From assembly GCA_958295765.1 (NCBI GenBank), contig CATQHB010000002.1:1743501-1807500 (forward strand): a stretch of DNA of 64,000 bases, given 5' to 3'. The DNA comes from an uncultured Dehalococcoidia bacterium (GTDB lineage: Bacteria; Chloroflexota; Dehalococcoidia; Lucifugimonadales; UBA3495). Below, piece after piece: positions 53,962 to 63,394 of this stretch (position 1 is the first letter of the stretch; each line of letters opens with the position of its first letter). A program made the translations under genes and the position numbers. Under the pieces are notes generated by a model that saw nothing but the letters and a program-made list of their open reading frames with translations, searched no databases and had not been told where the DNA came from.

Positions 53962-55962
53962 TCAATCGTCGGCGGTGCCGGCGGCCCCGGTTCCCACCTC
54001 CGGGTCGCTCTGGCTGGACAGGGTGGGCGCCGGCTGGGGTGCGGCCGGCGGCGGCGCCGGCGACGGGGTTGGCTTGGGCGCGTAGGGCGGTGGAGTTGAC
54101 GGCATGGCCGGCGTCCCCGGTTCCCCATCGGTATCATCGGCGTTAAACAGCCGGTTCAGTTCCTCCCCGGAAACCGCTTCGTGTTCAATCAGGTACTCGG
54201 CAATCTGCACCAGCTTGGACTTATGGCTGGTCAGGATGTCGCAAGCCTGCACGTAGGCGTTCTTTACCAGGTCTTTAACCTCCTGGTCAATCTCCTCGGC
54301 CACCTTGTCGCCGTAGTCCCGTTCCTCGCTGATTTCCCGGCCCAGGAATACCAACTCCTCCCGCTTGCCGAAGGTGCGCGGCCCCAGGCCCTCGCTCATC
54401 CCGTACCGCTTAATCATACTGAGGGCAATCTTGGTGGCCCGCTCCAGGTCGTTGCTGGCGCCGGTAGTTACCTCGTCAAAGATTTGCTCCTCGGCGACCC
54501 GCCCGCCCATAGTAACGGCCATCATATCCAGGAACTGATTCTTGGTCCACAGGTAGCGGTCTTCCTCGGGCAGCAGGGTGGTATGGCCGCCCATATTGCC
54601 CCGGGAGATTATGGAAATCTTGTGTACCCGGTCGGCGTGGGGCAACACCCAGGCCACCAGAGCGTGGCCGGCCTCGTGATAGGCGGTCATCTCCTTTTCC
54701 CGGCGGTTGATGACCCGGCTCTTGCGTTCCGGGCCGGCGATTACCCGCTCCACCGCCTCCTCAAAGTCGGCCATGGCGATGCTCTTGCTGTTCTTGCGGG
54801 CGGCCAGCAGCGCCGCTTCGTTAATCAGGTTGGACAGGTCGGCGCCGCTGAAACCGGGAGTTTCCTTAGCCAGGGTCTCCAGGTTAATCTCCGGGGCCAG
54901 GGGCTTGCCGGCCGAGTGGACTTTGAGGATGGCCTGCCGCCCCACCACGTCGGGCAGGTCCAGCACCACCCGGCGGTCGAACCGGCCGGGCCGCAGCAGG
55001 GCCGGGTCCAGGATGTCCGGGCGGTTGGTGGCGGCGGTTACGATGATGTTGGTATTGGTCTCGAACCCGTCCATTTCCACCAGAATCTGGTTCAGGGTCT
55101 GCTCCCGCTCGTCGTGGCCGCCGCCCAATCCGGCCCCCCGGTGGCGGCCTACGGCGTCAATCTCATCGACAAAGACGATACAGGGGGCGTTGCGCTTGGC
55201 CTGGTCGAACAGGTCCCGCACCCGGGCGGCGCCCACGCCGACGAACATCTCGACGAATTCGCTGCCGCTGATGTGGAAAAACGGCACTCCGGCCTCGCCG
55301 GCCACCGCCCGGGCCAACAGCGTCTTGCCGGTTCCCGGCTGGCCCACCAGCAGCACCCCCTTGGGGATACGGGCGCCCAGGGAGAGGAACCGCTCCGGGT
55401 ATTTGAGGAAATCCACCACCTCTTCCAGTTCGGCCTTGGCTTCGTCCACGCCGGCCACGTCGGAGAAGGTGACCGTGGGGCGGTTAAAGGGCATCATCCG
55501 CGCCCGGCTGCGGCCAAAGCTCAGGGTCTGGTTGTTGCTGCCCTGGGCCTGGCGCATCATAAACAGAATCAGGCCGCCGAAAAAGATGAGCGGCAGGAAG
55601 TTCAGCAGCAGCCCCAGAAAGCTGCCCAGCCCGCCGGAACCCTTAAAGGTAACCTGGACCCCGGCCGGGCCGGTTTCCACGTCATTGTCGGCCAAAAGCT
55701 GCATCACGTCGGTCTGGTCGTTCATCCGGCTGGTGAACTGAGTGCCGCCGGTCCCGCCGGTAACCCGGGGGATTACGGTCAGCTTATCCCCCTCGACGAT
55801 GATTTCACTGACCTCGTGGTTCTGAGCTTTAGCGACCACCTCGGTCAGGGGCAAGTCATTCCGCGTCCCGAAGGCGGGAATCAGGGTATAGAAAATGACA
55901 ATCACCCCGATGATAATGAGCAGATAGACCAGGCTATTGCGGAGCCAGCGGTTGCTTCCCAT
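53962..55962 (-). CDS. ftsH: ATP-dependent zinc metalloprotease FtsH
   Basis: 666 aa. Two transmembrane segments (about 9-29 and 113-136) flank an extracytoplasmic domain. The AAA module has Walker A GQPGTGKT at 207-214 and Walker B VFVDEIDA at 264-271, and the zinc protease has HEAGH at 429-433. The C-terminal 50 residues are Pro/Ala-rich. FtsH degrades membrane and short-lived regulatory proteins. It lies 965 bases upstream of hflK, which encodes its known modulator. Confidence 0.97.
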   Translation of the reverse strand: MGSNRWLRNSLVYLLIIIGVIVIFYTLIPAFGTRNDLPLTEVVAKAQNHEVSEIIVEGDKLTVIPRVTGGTGGTQFTSRMNDQTDVMQLLADNDVETGPAGVQVTFKGSGGLGSFLGLLLNFLPLIFFGGLILFMMRQAQGSNNQTLSFGRSRARMMPFNRPTVTFSDVAGVDEAKAELEEVVDFLKYPERFLSLGARIPKGVLLVGQPGTGKTLLARAVAGEAGVPFFHISGSEFVEMFVGVGAARVRDLFDQAKRNAPCIVFVDEIDAVGRHRGAGLGGGHDEREQTLNQILVEMDGFETNTNIIVTAATNRPDILDPALLRPGRFDRRVVLDLPDVVGRQAILKVHSAGKPLAPEINLETLAKETPGFSGADLSNLINEAALLAARKNSKSIAMADFEEAVERVIAGPERKSRVINRREKEMTAYHEAGHALVAWVLPHADRVHKISIISRGNMGGHTTLLPEEDRYLWTKNQFLDMMAVTMGGRVAEEQIFDEVTTGASNDLERATKIALSMIKRYGMSEGLGPRTFGKREELVFLGREISEERDYGDKVAEEIDQEVKDLVKNAYVQACDILTSHKSKLVQIAEYLIEHEAVSGEELNRLFNADDTDGEPGTPAMPSTPPPYAPKPTPSPAPPPAAPQPAPTLSSQSDPEVGTGAAGTADD

Positions 55963-56349
55963 ATCTTCCTATCTTCCCCTTACGCGACCTTCATCTCCGG
56001 GCCAGGATCCCCTCCCCGGTTGCACCATTGAGTAAAGACCCTATCCCTATATTAAATGAGAGTGCCGGAAAATGCAAAACCGCTTTTCCCGGGGGTATTC
56101 TACAGGTTCGTTGGTATTTATTGCCCGGCCACGCTGCGTTGGCCGGTAGGGGCAGGTTTCTAACCCGACCTGGGTTCACCGGCAAGGATATGTCGGATAC
56201 GATGGCTCCGTTACCCAAATGATTCTGCCGTTGGTGCCAGGGCCGGTTAGAAACCCGCCCCTACAATATGTTTATCATGTTTATCCGCATCTTTCACCAC
56301 CAAGCCCCCACGCCGTGAGATAGGCCAAGCATCCCGGCCGGCCCCGCCG
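55963..56349. other. ftsH upstream region with RepD arms, no gene
   Basis: RepD arms lie near 56146-56170 (GTAGGGGCAGGTTTCTAACC) and 56243-56265 (GGTTAGAAACCCGCCCCTAC). Nothing coding is supported. Confidence 0.65.
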
Positions 56350-57795
56350 TTACTCGGTGGCTCCGGGATGAAAAACCTTGTCGCCCCGGGTCAATTCAAT
56401 AACGCCGAGGTCAATTTTGCCGGCATCCCTTACGGCGATGCGCCTTTCGGCAGAGCCTAACTCCGCCGACTCCCAGCGCAGTTGATAAGTCCCCGGCGCC
56501 AGTTCCAAGCTGAAATTGCCTTGCGCATCGGGCTGGAACCGGGCCAGAGGGCCGGGCGGGAGCGGCGCCAGTCGCAGCAGCCGGTCATCCCCGGCGCGGG
56601 GCCGGCCCCGGCCGTCCCGGTTGCTGGTGGTGAAGTAAACATAGCCGTCCGGGGCCATTTCTACGGCCCGCAGGCGCCCAAATTCATTCTTAAAGAGAAT
56701 CTCCCGGGACTGAACGGAGCGAAAGTCGGGCGGCGCCAGGACTACCCGCTGCAAATGCGCGCCCTTCAGCGCGGTAAAAAGGAAGTTGCCTTCCCAGGAT
56801 TGGGGCAACCGGCCCTGAGAATAAAAGGCGGCGCCGGCGATGGCTACCGTCGGCGTCAAGGACAGCAGCGGGTCCAGAAACCGGGGATCGGCGGCGGCGC
56901 CGGTAACCTCGGGCCAGCCGTAATTGCTGCCGGGTTCCAGCCGGTTCACCTCGTCATCCCGGTCCGGGCCGTGTTCGGTAATGAAAAGGTCGCCGGTTTC
57001 CGGGTGCCAGGCCAACCCCTGGGGGTTGCGGTGGCCATAGGTATAGACCAGGGAATCGGGAAAGGGATTATCCGCCGGCGCCGCGCCCTCGGCAGTCAAC
57101 CGCAGCACCTTGCCGGCCAGAGAGTCCAAGTCCTGGGCCAATTCCGGGACGATGGCGTCGCCCATAGTAACGTAGAGATAACCGTCCGGGCCAAAGCGGA
57201 TCCGGCAGCCGTCATGCCGGGAGGCGCCGGGAATGGCGTCCAGAATAATCCGGTGGTCGGTTCCCGCCCCGGCCCGGTCGGTCAAGCGGGCGACCCGGTT
57301 GAGCAACCGGCCGGAATCGTCCCGATAAGTGTAGCAGACATAGAGATAGCCCTTCCCGGCAAAATCCGGGTGCAGGGCAATGCCCATCAAGCCGGATTCG
57401 GATTGATGGACGGCGTTCACAGTGGCATAGGGCGCCGCTTGCAGCGTCCCGTCCTGAACCACTCTAATCCGCCCCGGCCGCTCGGTAATCAGGATGCGGC
57501 CATCCGGGGCAAAGGCCAGATCCCAGGGGATTTCCAGCCCTTCCACCACCGTCTCCACCCTTACCCCTTCGGGTATTTCCCGGGCCTCGATGTTAATGAC
57601 CACTCCCGCCGGCGCCGGCTGGGCCGGCAGCAGCACCCGCCCTTCCACCGCCGCCGTCCCCACCGGGGCAGCCGGAGTTGGCGCGCCGTCTTGGTAGCAG
57701 CCCACCGCTACCAGCAAGGCCGGCAAAAGCGCCGCCCAAAGCAGGGGCTTGAGGCGGTTCCGGGATTTAATGGTATTGTTGAATATGGCGGGCAT
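56350..57795 (-). CDS. PQQ-type glucose/sorbosone-dehydrogenase-like lipoprotein
   Basis: 481 aa. A hydrophobic N-terminal signal ends at AVGC (C33), a possible lipobox with Ala at -3. The beta-propeller domain (about 70-410) has IPWDLAFAPDGRILITERPGRIRV, SGLMGIALHPDFAGKGYLYVCYT, YGHRNPQGLAWHPETGDLFITEHG and YGWPEVTG, typical of soluble aldose dehydrogenases that use PQQ. A carboxypeptidase-regulatory-like beta domain ends the protein (about 415-475). It probably oxidises sugars outside the membrane. Confidence 0.88.
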   Translation of the reverse strand: MPAIFNNTIKSRNRLKPLLWAALLPALLVAVGCYQDGAPTPAAPVGTAAVEGRVLLPAQPAPAGVVINIEAREIPEGVRVETVVEGLEIPWDLAFAPDGRILITERPGRIRVVQDGTLQAAPYATVNAVHQSESGLMGIALHPDFAGKGYLYVCYTYRDDSGRLLNRVARLTDRAGAGTDHRIILDAIPGASRHDGCRIRFGPDGYLYVTMGDAIVPELAQDLDSLAGKVLRLTAEGAAPADNPFPDSLVYTYGHRNPQGLAWHPETGDLFITEHGPDRDDEVNRLEPGSNYGWPEVTGAAADPRFLDPLLSLTPTVAIAGAAFYSQGRLPQSWEGNFLFTALKGAHLQRVVLAPPDFRSVQSREILFKNEFGRLRAVEMAPDGYVYFTTSNRDGRGRPRAGDDRLLRLAPLPPGPLARFQPDAQGNFSLELAPGTYQLRWESAELGSAERRIAVRDAGKIDLGVIELTRGDKVFHPGATE

Positions 57796-58193
57796 AATGC
57801 GACCGTCCGATCATTCCAAAAGGTTCCGTGTCATTCGGAAAAGTTCTATGTAATTCCGAAAATTCCATGTCATTCCGAGCGGAGCGAGGAATCTAAAATG
57901 CCTGACCTTTGCCAACTCCCGGTTCCGGCAGAAATCCGGCTTATGCCGGAGTTTAGATTCCTCCCTGCGGTCGGAATGACCGGCCAAGCGGCCAGAGCAA
58001 CAGACTAACCAGCCAGAGCAACCGGCCAAGCGGTCGGAATGACCGGCCAAACTGCCAGAGCGACTGACTAACCGGTTGGAATGACCGGCCAACTGCGTAA
58101 CTCACCGGATTACCGGCCCAAACTTAAACCATAATAGCGTATGCTGGTAGGATATAACATCACCGGCAAATACTGAACCCTGGAGGGCGTTCT
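57796..58193. other. intergenic stretch with RepC and a minisatellite, no gene
   Basis: RepC copy 2 (57868-57980) is followed to about 58100 by degenerate repeats of CGGCCAAGCGG/CAGAGCAAC/GGTTGGAATGAC. No coding signal. Confidence 0.7.
57868..57980. repeat. RepC inverted repeat, copy 2
   Basis: Same arms as copy 1: TGTCATTCCGAGCGGAGCGA at the left and the reverse complement of its outer part at the right. The loop again holds CTTTGCCAACTCCCGGTTCC-type text, in the opposite orientation to copy 1. Confidence 0.87.
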
Positions 58194-59216
58194 ATGGTCA
58201 GCAGCCCCCAAGCCCCGGTCAAGCCCCGCGTCTATCTGATCGGCACCGGCGGCAGCATCTCTTTTATCGGCGACCACCGCACCGACTACGTGAACTACAG
58301 CTACCACAACCGGCACCTGACCATTGAGCAGATGCTGGAGCGGGTGCCGGAGGCCGCCGCCATCGCCGAGGTGCGGCCGGAACAGTTGCTCAACGTAGGC
58401 AGCGCCAGCGTAACCCCGGCCCACTGGCTGGAGTTGGCCCGCCGGGTCAACGATATATTTGCTCAAGACCCTCAGGCCGCCGGCATTGCCGTCACCCACG
58501 GCACCGCTACCCTGGAGGAGACGGCCTACTTTCTGAACCTGACCGTCAAAGACCATCGCCCGGTGGTAATTACCGGCGCCATGCGTCCCCCTACCGGCCT
58601 GGGCACCGACTCCGACGTCAACCTGCTGGACTGCCTCCGGGTGGCCGCCGCGCCCCAATCGGCCGGCCGGGGCGTGCTGACCGTGCTGAACAACGAAATT
58701 CAGGGAGCCAGGGACGTAACCAAGAGCAACAGCTACCGGCTGGAGACCTTTCGTTCCGGCGAACTGGGCTGCCTGGGCTACGCCGACTCCGATGAGCAGG
58801 TGGTGTTCTACCGGACGCCCACCAGGACGCATACATTGGATACCGAGTTTGCGGTGGATGAGTTAACCGAACTGCCCCGGGTGGATATTGCCTACGCCTA
58901 CGCCGGCGCCGACGGGCTGGTGGTCAACGCCCTGGTGGAGGGCGGCGCGGCCGGCATCGTGGCCGCCGGCCTGGGCGGTGGCGGCTCATCGCCTGAGTTT
59001 ATGACAGCGTTGCGGGCTGCCCAGCGGCGGGGCGTACCAGTGGCCGTCGCCACCCAGACCGGCAACGGGCGGGTAATGCGTAGCCGCCGCTTTGTCGAGG
59101 ACGGCTACATCGCCGCCGACAACCTGGCCCCCAAAAAGGCCCGCATCCTCCTGATGCTGGCCCTGACCAGGACTAAAGACCCGGCAGAGTTGCAACGTAT
59201 GATGTTGGAGTATTAG
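58194..59216 (+). CDS. asparaginase-like protein with altered active-site motif
   Basis: 340 aa. The first catalytic Thr is T18 in TGGSISF. The second motif reads HGTATLEET (residues 102-110), where the family has HGTDTMEET. The Asp that holds the substrate amino group is thus Ala, and the codon is GCT. The Lys motif ARDVTKSNS is present and the remainder is normal (GAMRPPTGLGTDSDVNLLD). It could be an asparaginase with changed specificity or reduced activity. GGAGGG precedes ATG; no signal peptide. Confidence 0.85.
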   Translation: MVSSPQAPVKPRVYLIGTGGSISFIGDHRTDYVNYSYHNRHLTIEQMLERVPEAAAIAEVRPEQLLNVGSASVTPAHWLELARRVNDIFAQDPQAAGIAVTHGTATLEETAYFLNLTVKDHRPVVITGAMRPPTGLGTDSDVNLLDCLRVAAAPQSAGRGVLTVLNNEIQGARDVTKSNSYRLETFRSGELGCLGYADSDEQVVFYRTPTRTHTLDTEFAVDELTELPRVDIAYAYAGADGLVVNALVEGGAAGIVAAGLGGGGSSPEFMTALRAAQRRGVPVAVATQTGNGRVMRSRRFVEDGYIAADNLAPKKARILLMLALTRTKDPAELQRMMLEY

Positions 59217-59228
59217 GGGGTGGTTTTG

Positions 59229-59259
59229 TCCACGAAGGGGCACGAAGGGGCACGAAGTT
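59229..59259 (+). repeat. left 31-bp inverted repeat flanking the nuclease gene
   Basis: Two and a half CACGAAGGGG units. It is the exact reverse complement of 60458-60488. Confidence 0.92.
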
Positions 59260-59314
59260 TTAGTTATTTTTTTGCTGTTCCGGCGGGGTACAGCAGAATT
59301 GAGGGGGATTTGGT

Positions 59315-60358
59315 ATGACCGGTCAAAGTAGGGAACCCAAGTTTGAGTTTTCGGCAAGGCGGCATCAGGGCAACTTTCGGGACAGTTCGGACACGATCAG
59401 TCCTGAAGGTAGTAATCCGTCGGATGATAAGGCTGTCCGACACCGGCACCTGCTGGCTGTGGGCAGCGAAATGGATAATCTCTATCCCTCAATAAGAGGC
59501 GCCGATGGCGCGCTGCGTTTCTTCAAGGACCGGGATATTAAATGGTGGAAATCTTCCCGGAGCGGCGACAATAGCAAGGTGGACGGGCCGACGCGGAATA
59601 TGGCGAGTTCGCAAGTTGCCTGCGTGAACTTCCTGCTCCCCTTGATTGAGATTCCCGGCGCGTTGCTTGCGGCGCTAAAGGGCATCGACGGCGATGTGCG
59701 CAACATTGTTGACATTGAGTATCAGGGCAACATATCACCCGTAGAATTCGAGTGGATTGGCTTGGGCCGTTCTCTGGAGGGCGGGCGAACCCGGGGCGCT
59801 CGAACCACCAGCATTGACGCCTTTGTGGTGGCGGAAACGGAAACCGGACGGAAACGGGCCTACTTGCTGGAATGGAAATACGTTGAGCAGTATTTCAGCA
59901 GCAAGCCGGAACGGGCCTACAAGGGTATAGGCCAAGCGGGGGAAACCCGGCGGCAAAGATACTCCCCCTGGTTCTATGCCGACACTTCTTCCTTCAACCC
60001 GGCCACCGCCCCGGAAATGGACGATTTCCTCTACGAACCCTTTTATCAGATTATGCGGCAAAGGCTGTTGGCCGACCGGATGATTGCGGATAGCGAACTG
60101 GACGTAACCGAGGCCAAAGTGGTGGTGGTAGTTCCTGAGGAAAACCTGGCCTACCGGGAAATAATCACCGCGCCGCCGCTGAAAGAGCGGTTTCCTGAAA
60201 TCAAGACGGTGGCGGACGTTATGGAAACTGCGCTAAAGCAGCCGGGGGAACAGTTTGCCATGGTTGCGCCGGCTGCATTGGTCGATTCAGTGGAGGCTGA
60301 TTGCCGGGAGTCGGCGGCTCAATGGGCCGAGTATTGGCGCCGCCGGTATGGCGTTTAG
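59315..60358 (+). CDS. PD-(D/E)XK nuclease-like protein (restriction-endonuclease type)
   Basis: 347 aa. The likely catalytic core is D168 (TTSIDAFVV) with E186 and K188 in YLLEWKYVEQYF, the D-x17-ExK layout of PD-(D/E)XK nucleases. This resembles the PGN_0703 family. An N-terminal disordered 40 residues precede it. No methylase partner is adjacent. The gene is enclosed by 31-bp inverted repeats, suggesting an acquired cassette. ATG 59315 has a weak GGGGGATTTGGT upstream. Confidence 0.68.
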   Translation: MTGQSREPKFEFSARRHQGNFRDSSDTISPEGSNPSDDKAVRHRHLLAVGSEMDNLYPSIRGADGALRFFKDRDIKWWKSSRSGDNSKVDGPTRNMASSQVACVNFLLPLIEIPGALLAALKGIDGDVRNIVDIEYQGNISPVEFEWIGLGRSLEGGRTRGARTTSIDAFVVAETETGRKRAYLLEWKYVEQYFSSKPERAYKGIGQAGETRRQRYSPWFYADTSSFNPATAPEMDDFLYEPFYQIMRQRLLADRMIADSELDVTEAKVVVVVPEENLAYREIITAPPLKERFPEIKTVADVMETALKQPGEQFAMVAPAALVDSVEADCRESAAQWAEYWRRRYGV

Positions 60359-60423
60359 CCTGACCGAAAACGATTTTCCCTCAACAATTTGCCGCCAACG
60401 ATTTGCCCCAAAAGTAAACGCCT

Positions 60424-60455
60424 AATAAAATCGGGGCGGGTTTTCCACCCGCCCC
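60424..60455 (-). terminator. intrinsic terminator for the class III CoA transferase gene
   Basis: GGGGCGGGT (60433-60441) and ACCCGCCCC (60447-60455) form a 9-bp stem with a 5-base loop. On the minus strand it is followed by GATTTTATT. It lies about 50 bases after the stop of the gene at 60504. Confidence 0.7.
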
Positions 60456-60457
60456 TC

Positions 60458-60488
60458 AACTTCGTGCCCCTTCGTGCCCCTTCGTGGA
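60458..60488 (-). repeat. right 31-bp inverted repeat flanking the nuclease gene
   Basis: Exact reverse complement of 59229-59259. It ends 15 bases from the stop of the CoA transferase gene. Confidence 0.92.
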
Positions 60489-60503
60489 TCACCCCGGCGT
60501 GGA

Positions 60504-61718
60504 TTACTCCGGTATTTCGTCGTAGTGGTCGAACTCGGCGATGACGTTGGACTCCCGCAGTTGGGTTATCTCCTCTTCGGAGTAGCCCAGCAGGCCGCTG
60601 AGGACTTCCTCGTTATGTTCGCCCACCTGGGGGGTGGAGCCGACTACCGCCGGGGTGCGGCTGAAGTGCCAGAAGTCGCCGGAGACGGCAATGGTGCCGG
60701 CCAGAAAGTCAGGTACTTCCTGCAAGGCGCCCCGCTCCCAGGGATGGGGGTCAACGGCGGCCTGGGGGATGGTATTCACCGGCGCCGCCACCACGTCGTG
60801 GCGGGTGAAGTGGGCGATGACCTCTTTCATCGTCATATCGGCCATCAACTGGTGCATCGCAACGTTGATTTCCTCTCCGTTGCGGCCCCGCTCGTGGCGG
60901 GTGGTAAAGCGGGGGTCTTCCAGCCACTCCGGGCGGCCCAGGGCGTTGCAGACCCGGTGCCAGTGGTGCTGGTCGCCGGCGGAAATCAACACCCAGCCGT
61001 CCTTGCAGGGATAGGTGCCGCTGGGCGGCGCGGCCGACTCGCCCCGGCGCGGTTCCACCCCGGCCCCGTGATAGGCGGTGATGGGGATTTCGGTGTAGCT
61101 GTAGCCGGTGTCGGCCAGACAAACGTCGATGCACTGACCCTCGCCGGAACGCTCCCGCTCCTGCAAGGCGGCCAGGGTGCCGATGGCGGCGTGCAGGGCG
61201 GTGGTGCGGTCAATAATGGGCACGCCGGCCCGAATCGGCGGCATCCCCTCCTGGCCGGTAACCATAGCAATGCCGGACATCGTTTGCCCGATGGGGTCAT
61301 AGCCAATCTGGTCCCGGTAGGGGCCGAACTGGCCGTAGGCCGATACGTTGACCATAATGATGCGGGGGTTCAGCTCCTTCAGCACGTCATAGCCAAAACC
61401 CATATTTTCAATGGTGCCGGGCCGGAAGTTCTGGAGGATGACGTCGGAAATCCGGACCAGCTTGCGCAGGGCTTCCTTGCCCTCTTCCTTGCGCAAGTCC
61501 ATACTCAGGCTCTTCTTGCCGCTGTTATACTGCACCCAATAGGCGCTCTGCTTGCGGACCCAGGGGCCATGGTAGCGGGTCTCCTCGCCGCCCAGCCGTT
61601 CCACCTTGATGACCTCGGCGCCCAAACGGGCCAGGACCTGGGCGCAGCGGGGGCCGGCCTGGTGACGCCCCAAGTCAATCACTCGAACTCCGCTCAAGGG
61701 ACTATTACCTTCTGCCAT
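60504..61718 (-). CDS. class III CoA transferase (CaiB/BaiF family)
   Basis: 404 aa. N-terminal GVRVIDLGRHQAGPRCAQVLARLGAEVIKVE and the catalytic-Asp region GMPPIRAGVPIIDRTTALHAAIG, with D170, are typical of family III. These move CoA between acyl-CoA donors and acceptors (formyl, carnitine, bile-acid or aromatic acids). GAGGGG precedes ATG 61718. Substrate unknown, but the neighbouring lipid-oxidation genes suggest fatty or aromatic acid metabolism. Confidence 0.93.
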   Translation of the reverse strand: MAEGNSPLSGVRVIDLGRHQAGPRCAQVLARLGAEVIKVERLGGEETRYHGPWVRKQSAYWVQYNSGKKSLSMDLRKEEGKEALRKLVRISDVILQNFRPGTIENMGFGYDVLKELNPRIIMVNVSAYGQFGPYRDQIGYDPIGQTMSGIAMVTGQEGMPPIRAGVPIIDRTTALHAAIGTLAALQERERSGEGQCIDVCLADTGYSYTEIPITAYHGAGVEPRRGESAAPPSGTYPCKDGWVLISAGDQHHWHRVCNALGRPEWLEDPRFTTRHERGRNGEEINVAMHQLMADMTMKEVIAHFTRHDVVAAPVNTIPQAAVDPHPWERGALQEVPDFLAGTIAVSGDFWHFSRTPAVVGSTPQVGEHNEEVLSGLLGYSEEEITQLRESNVIAEFDHYDEIPE

Positions 61719-62028
61719 TTACAACACCCCTCGTTTAATCTGCGGCTAATTTACCACCGCAACGGCAAAAGGGCAAGCGGGTTGCGGGCAAGGGCATCAT
61801 AAACCGGTCATTAACAACCCGCCATTAACCCGTAACTCGCCATCAACCCGTCGTTCCGGCGAAAGCCGGAATCCAGAATGTTCGACAGCCGGCACACGCT
61901 TTTCCGGGGGATTTCCTGGATTCCGGCTTTCGCCGGAACGACGGTTGCCCCATTCTACCCATTCTCCCCATCTCTGCGGTCAAAGGCTATGGACATAAAC
62001 AACGGTTAGTGTTAAACCTGTAATCATT
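61719..62028. other. intergenic stretch with RepB copy 7, no gene
   Basis: Apart from RepB at 61848-61944, no feature is visible in this divergent gap. Confidence 0.7.
61848..61944 (+). repeat. RepB hairpin element, copy 7
   Basis: Arms as in copy 1. The centre contains GCCGGCACACGCTTTTCC and ATTTCCTGG, the forward orientation. Confidence 0.88.
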
Positions 62029-63369
62029 ATGGCGGCGCCGATTGCAAACATACCGGAGAAGCTGCTGGCCCGGCTGTGGCAGAAACGGGCGGCCCGGCAG
62101 CAGGAGTTTCGCACCGGCGGCGGCCGGCGGGTGCGGGTGCTGTATCCGGGGCGCGCCAGCGCCGCCGCCGGGCCGGACTTTCGCGATGCCCTGCTGGAAG
62201 TGGAGGGGCTGGGCCTGGTTCAGGGCGACGTAGAGTTGCACGTCCGGCAGCAGGACTGGTACGCCCACGGCCACGCCGATGACCCCAACTATAACGGCGT
62301 CATCCTCCACGCCGCCCTGGAAACTTCCCCACAAGTAACTCGCCTGCAAAGCGGGCATCAAGCCCCGGTAATTTCCTTGACTTCTCTCCTGGACGACGAG
62401 GACGGAGCGGAAACGCGGGCCGGAGACACCGACACTACTGAGCCGACAACGGATCAGTCCAGCGGGGATATTTGGGCCATCCTGGAACAACGGGGCTGGC
62501 CCCGGCCCGCCACTGCCGCCGGGTTGGGAGAACTGCTGGACGCGGCCGGCGACGCCCGCTTTCGGGCCAAAAGCGCAGAGTTCCATACCTTTATGCAGGA
62601 GCAATCGGCGGCGCAAACGCTGTATGAGGGCCTGATGGAGGGCCTGGGCTATCGGGCCAACCGCCAGCCCTTCCTCAAGCTGGCCCACGCCGCCCCCTGG
62701 TCGGCCCTGGCCCGGGAGGTTGCGGCCCGGCCGGCAGCAGAGCCGGTTCAAGTAGCTCAGATAATTGAGCGCCGCCTGCTGAAACTTTCCGGCCTGGCCC
62801 CGGAACCGGGCCGGCCGGCCCCAGCCCGCGCCCCGGCCGGCGGTGGCTACGGCGCGCCCCTGAACGCCGCCGAGTGGCACTGTTTCCGGGTACGGCCGGC
62901 CAACCACCCGCGCCACCGGATTGCCGGCGCCGCCCGGCTGTTCGCCCGTTTCCTTACCGAGGGGACGGCGGAAACGGAGTCAGTGGAGGCCGGTTTGATT
63001 GCGGGACTGGAAAAGGCAGTGAACGCCGGGAACGCCGGCAAGCTGACCGCCGCCCTAACCGTGCCGGCCGACCCGGGGCAGCGGACGGCCTACGTCGGCG
63101 CCGCCCGGGCCAAAGACCTGGCGGTGAACGTGGCCCTGCCCTTCCTTCACGCCCTGGCGCCGGCCGATGATTCCTCGCCGGCCCGCCAACTCTACCACAA
63201 CTACGGCAAGCTCCAGGACAACGAATTGACCCGGGAGATGGCCGCCCTGCTGCCTGGGCAAGGGTCGGAAATGGAATCGGAAACGGAACCGGGTTGGGGC
63301 AAGGTAATAACCACCGCCCGCCGTCAGCAGGGCCTGATTCACCTGTACCGGCAGCTTGCCGGCGGCTGA
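62029..63369 (+). CDS. DUF2851-family protein
   Basis: 446 aa. It has the family motifs VRVLYPGRASAAAGPDFRDALLEVEG, GDVELHVRQQDWYAHGHADDPNYNGVILHA and a long helical remainder. Most such proteins are uncharacterised and cytoplasmic. Residues 108-155 and 257-285 are low-complexity linkers. Function unknown. Convergent with the toxin-antitoxin pair. Confidence 0.82.
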   Translation: MAAPIANIPEKLLARLWQKRAARQQEFRTGGGRRVRVLYPGRASAAAGPDFRDALLEVEGLGLVQGDVELHVRQQDWYAHGHADDPNYNGVILHAALETSPQVTRLQSGHQAPVISLTSLLDDEDGAETRAGDTDTTEPTTDQSSGDIWAILEQRGWPRPATAAGLGELLDAAGDARFRAKSAEFHTFMQEQSAAQTLYEGLMEGLGYRANRQPFLKLAHAAPWSALAREVAARPAAEPVQVAQIIERRLLKLSGLAPEPGRPAPARAPAGGGYGAPLNAAEWHCFRVRPANHPRHRIAGAARLFARFLTEGTAETESVEAGLIAGLEKAVNAGNAGKLTAALTVPADPGQRTAYVGAARAKDLAVNVALPFLHALAPADDSSPARQLYHNYGKLQDNELTREMAALLPGQGSEMESETEPGWGKVITTARRQQGLIHLYRQLAGG

Positions 63370-63394
63370 AACCCTGGCGGGTTTTGGTGACGCG

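Noticed and set aside
59229..60488. Typical IS element
   Set aside because: No transposase is present and the enclosed protein is nuclease-like. Inverted ends alone do not make an insertion sequence, so I only call the repeats.
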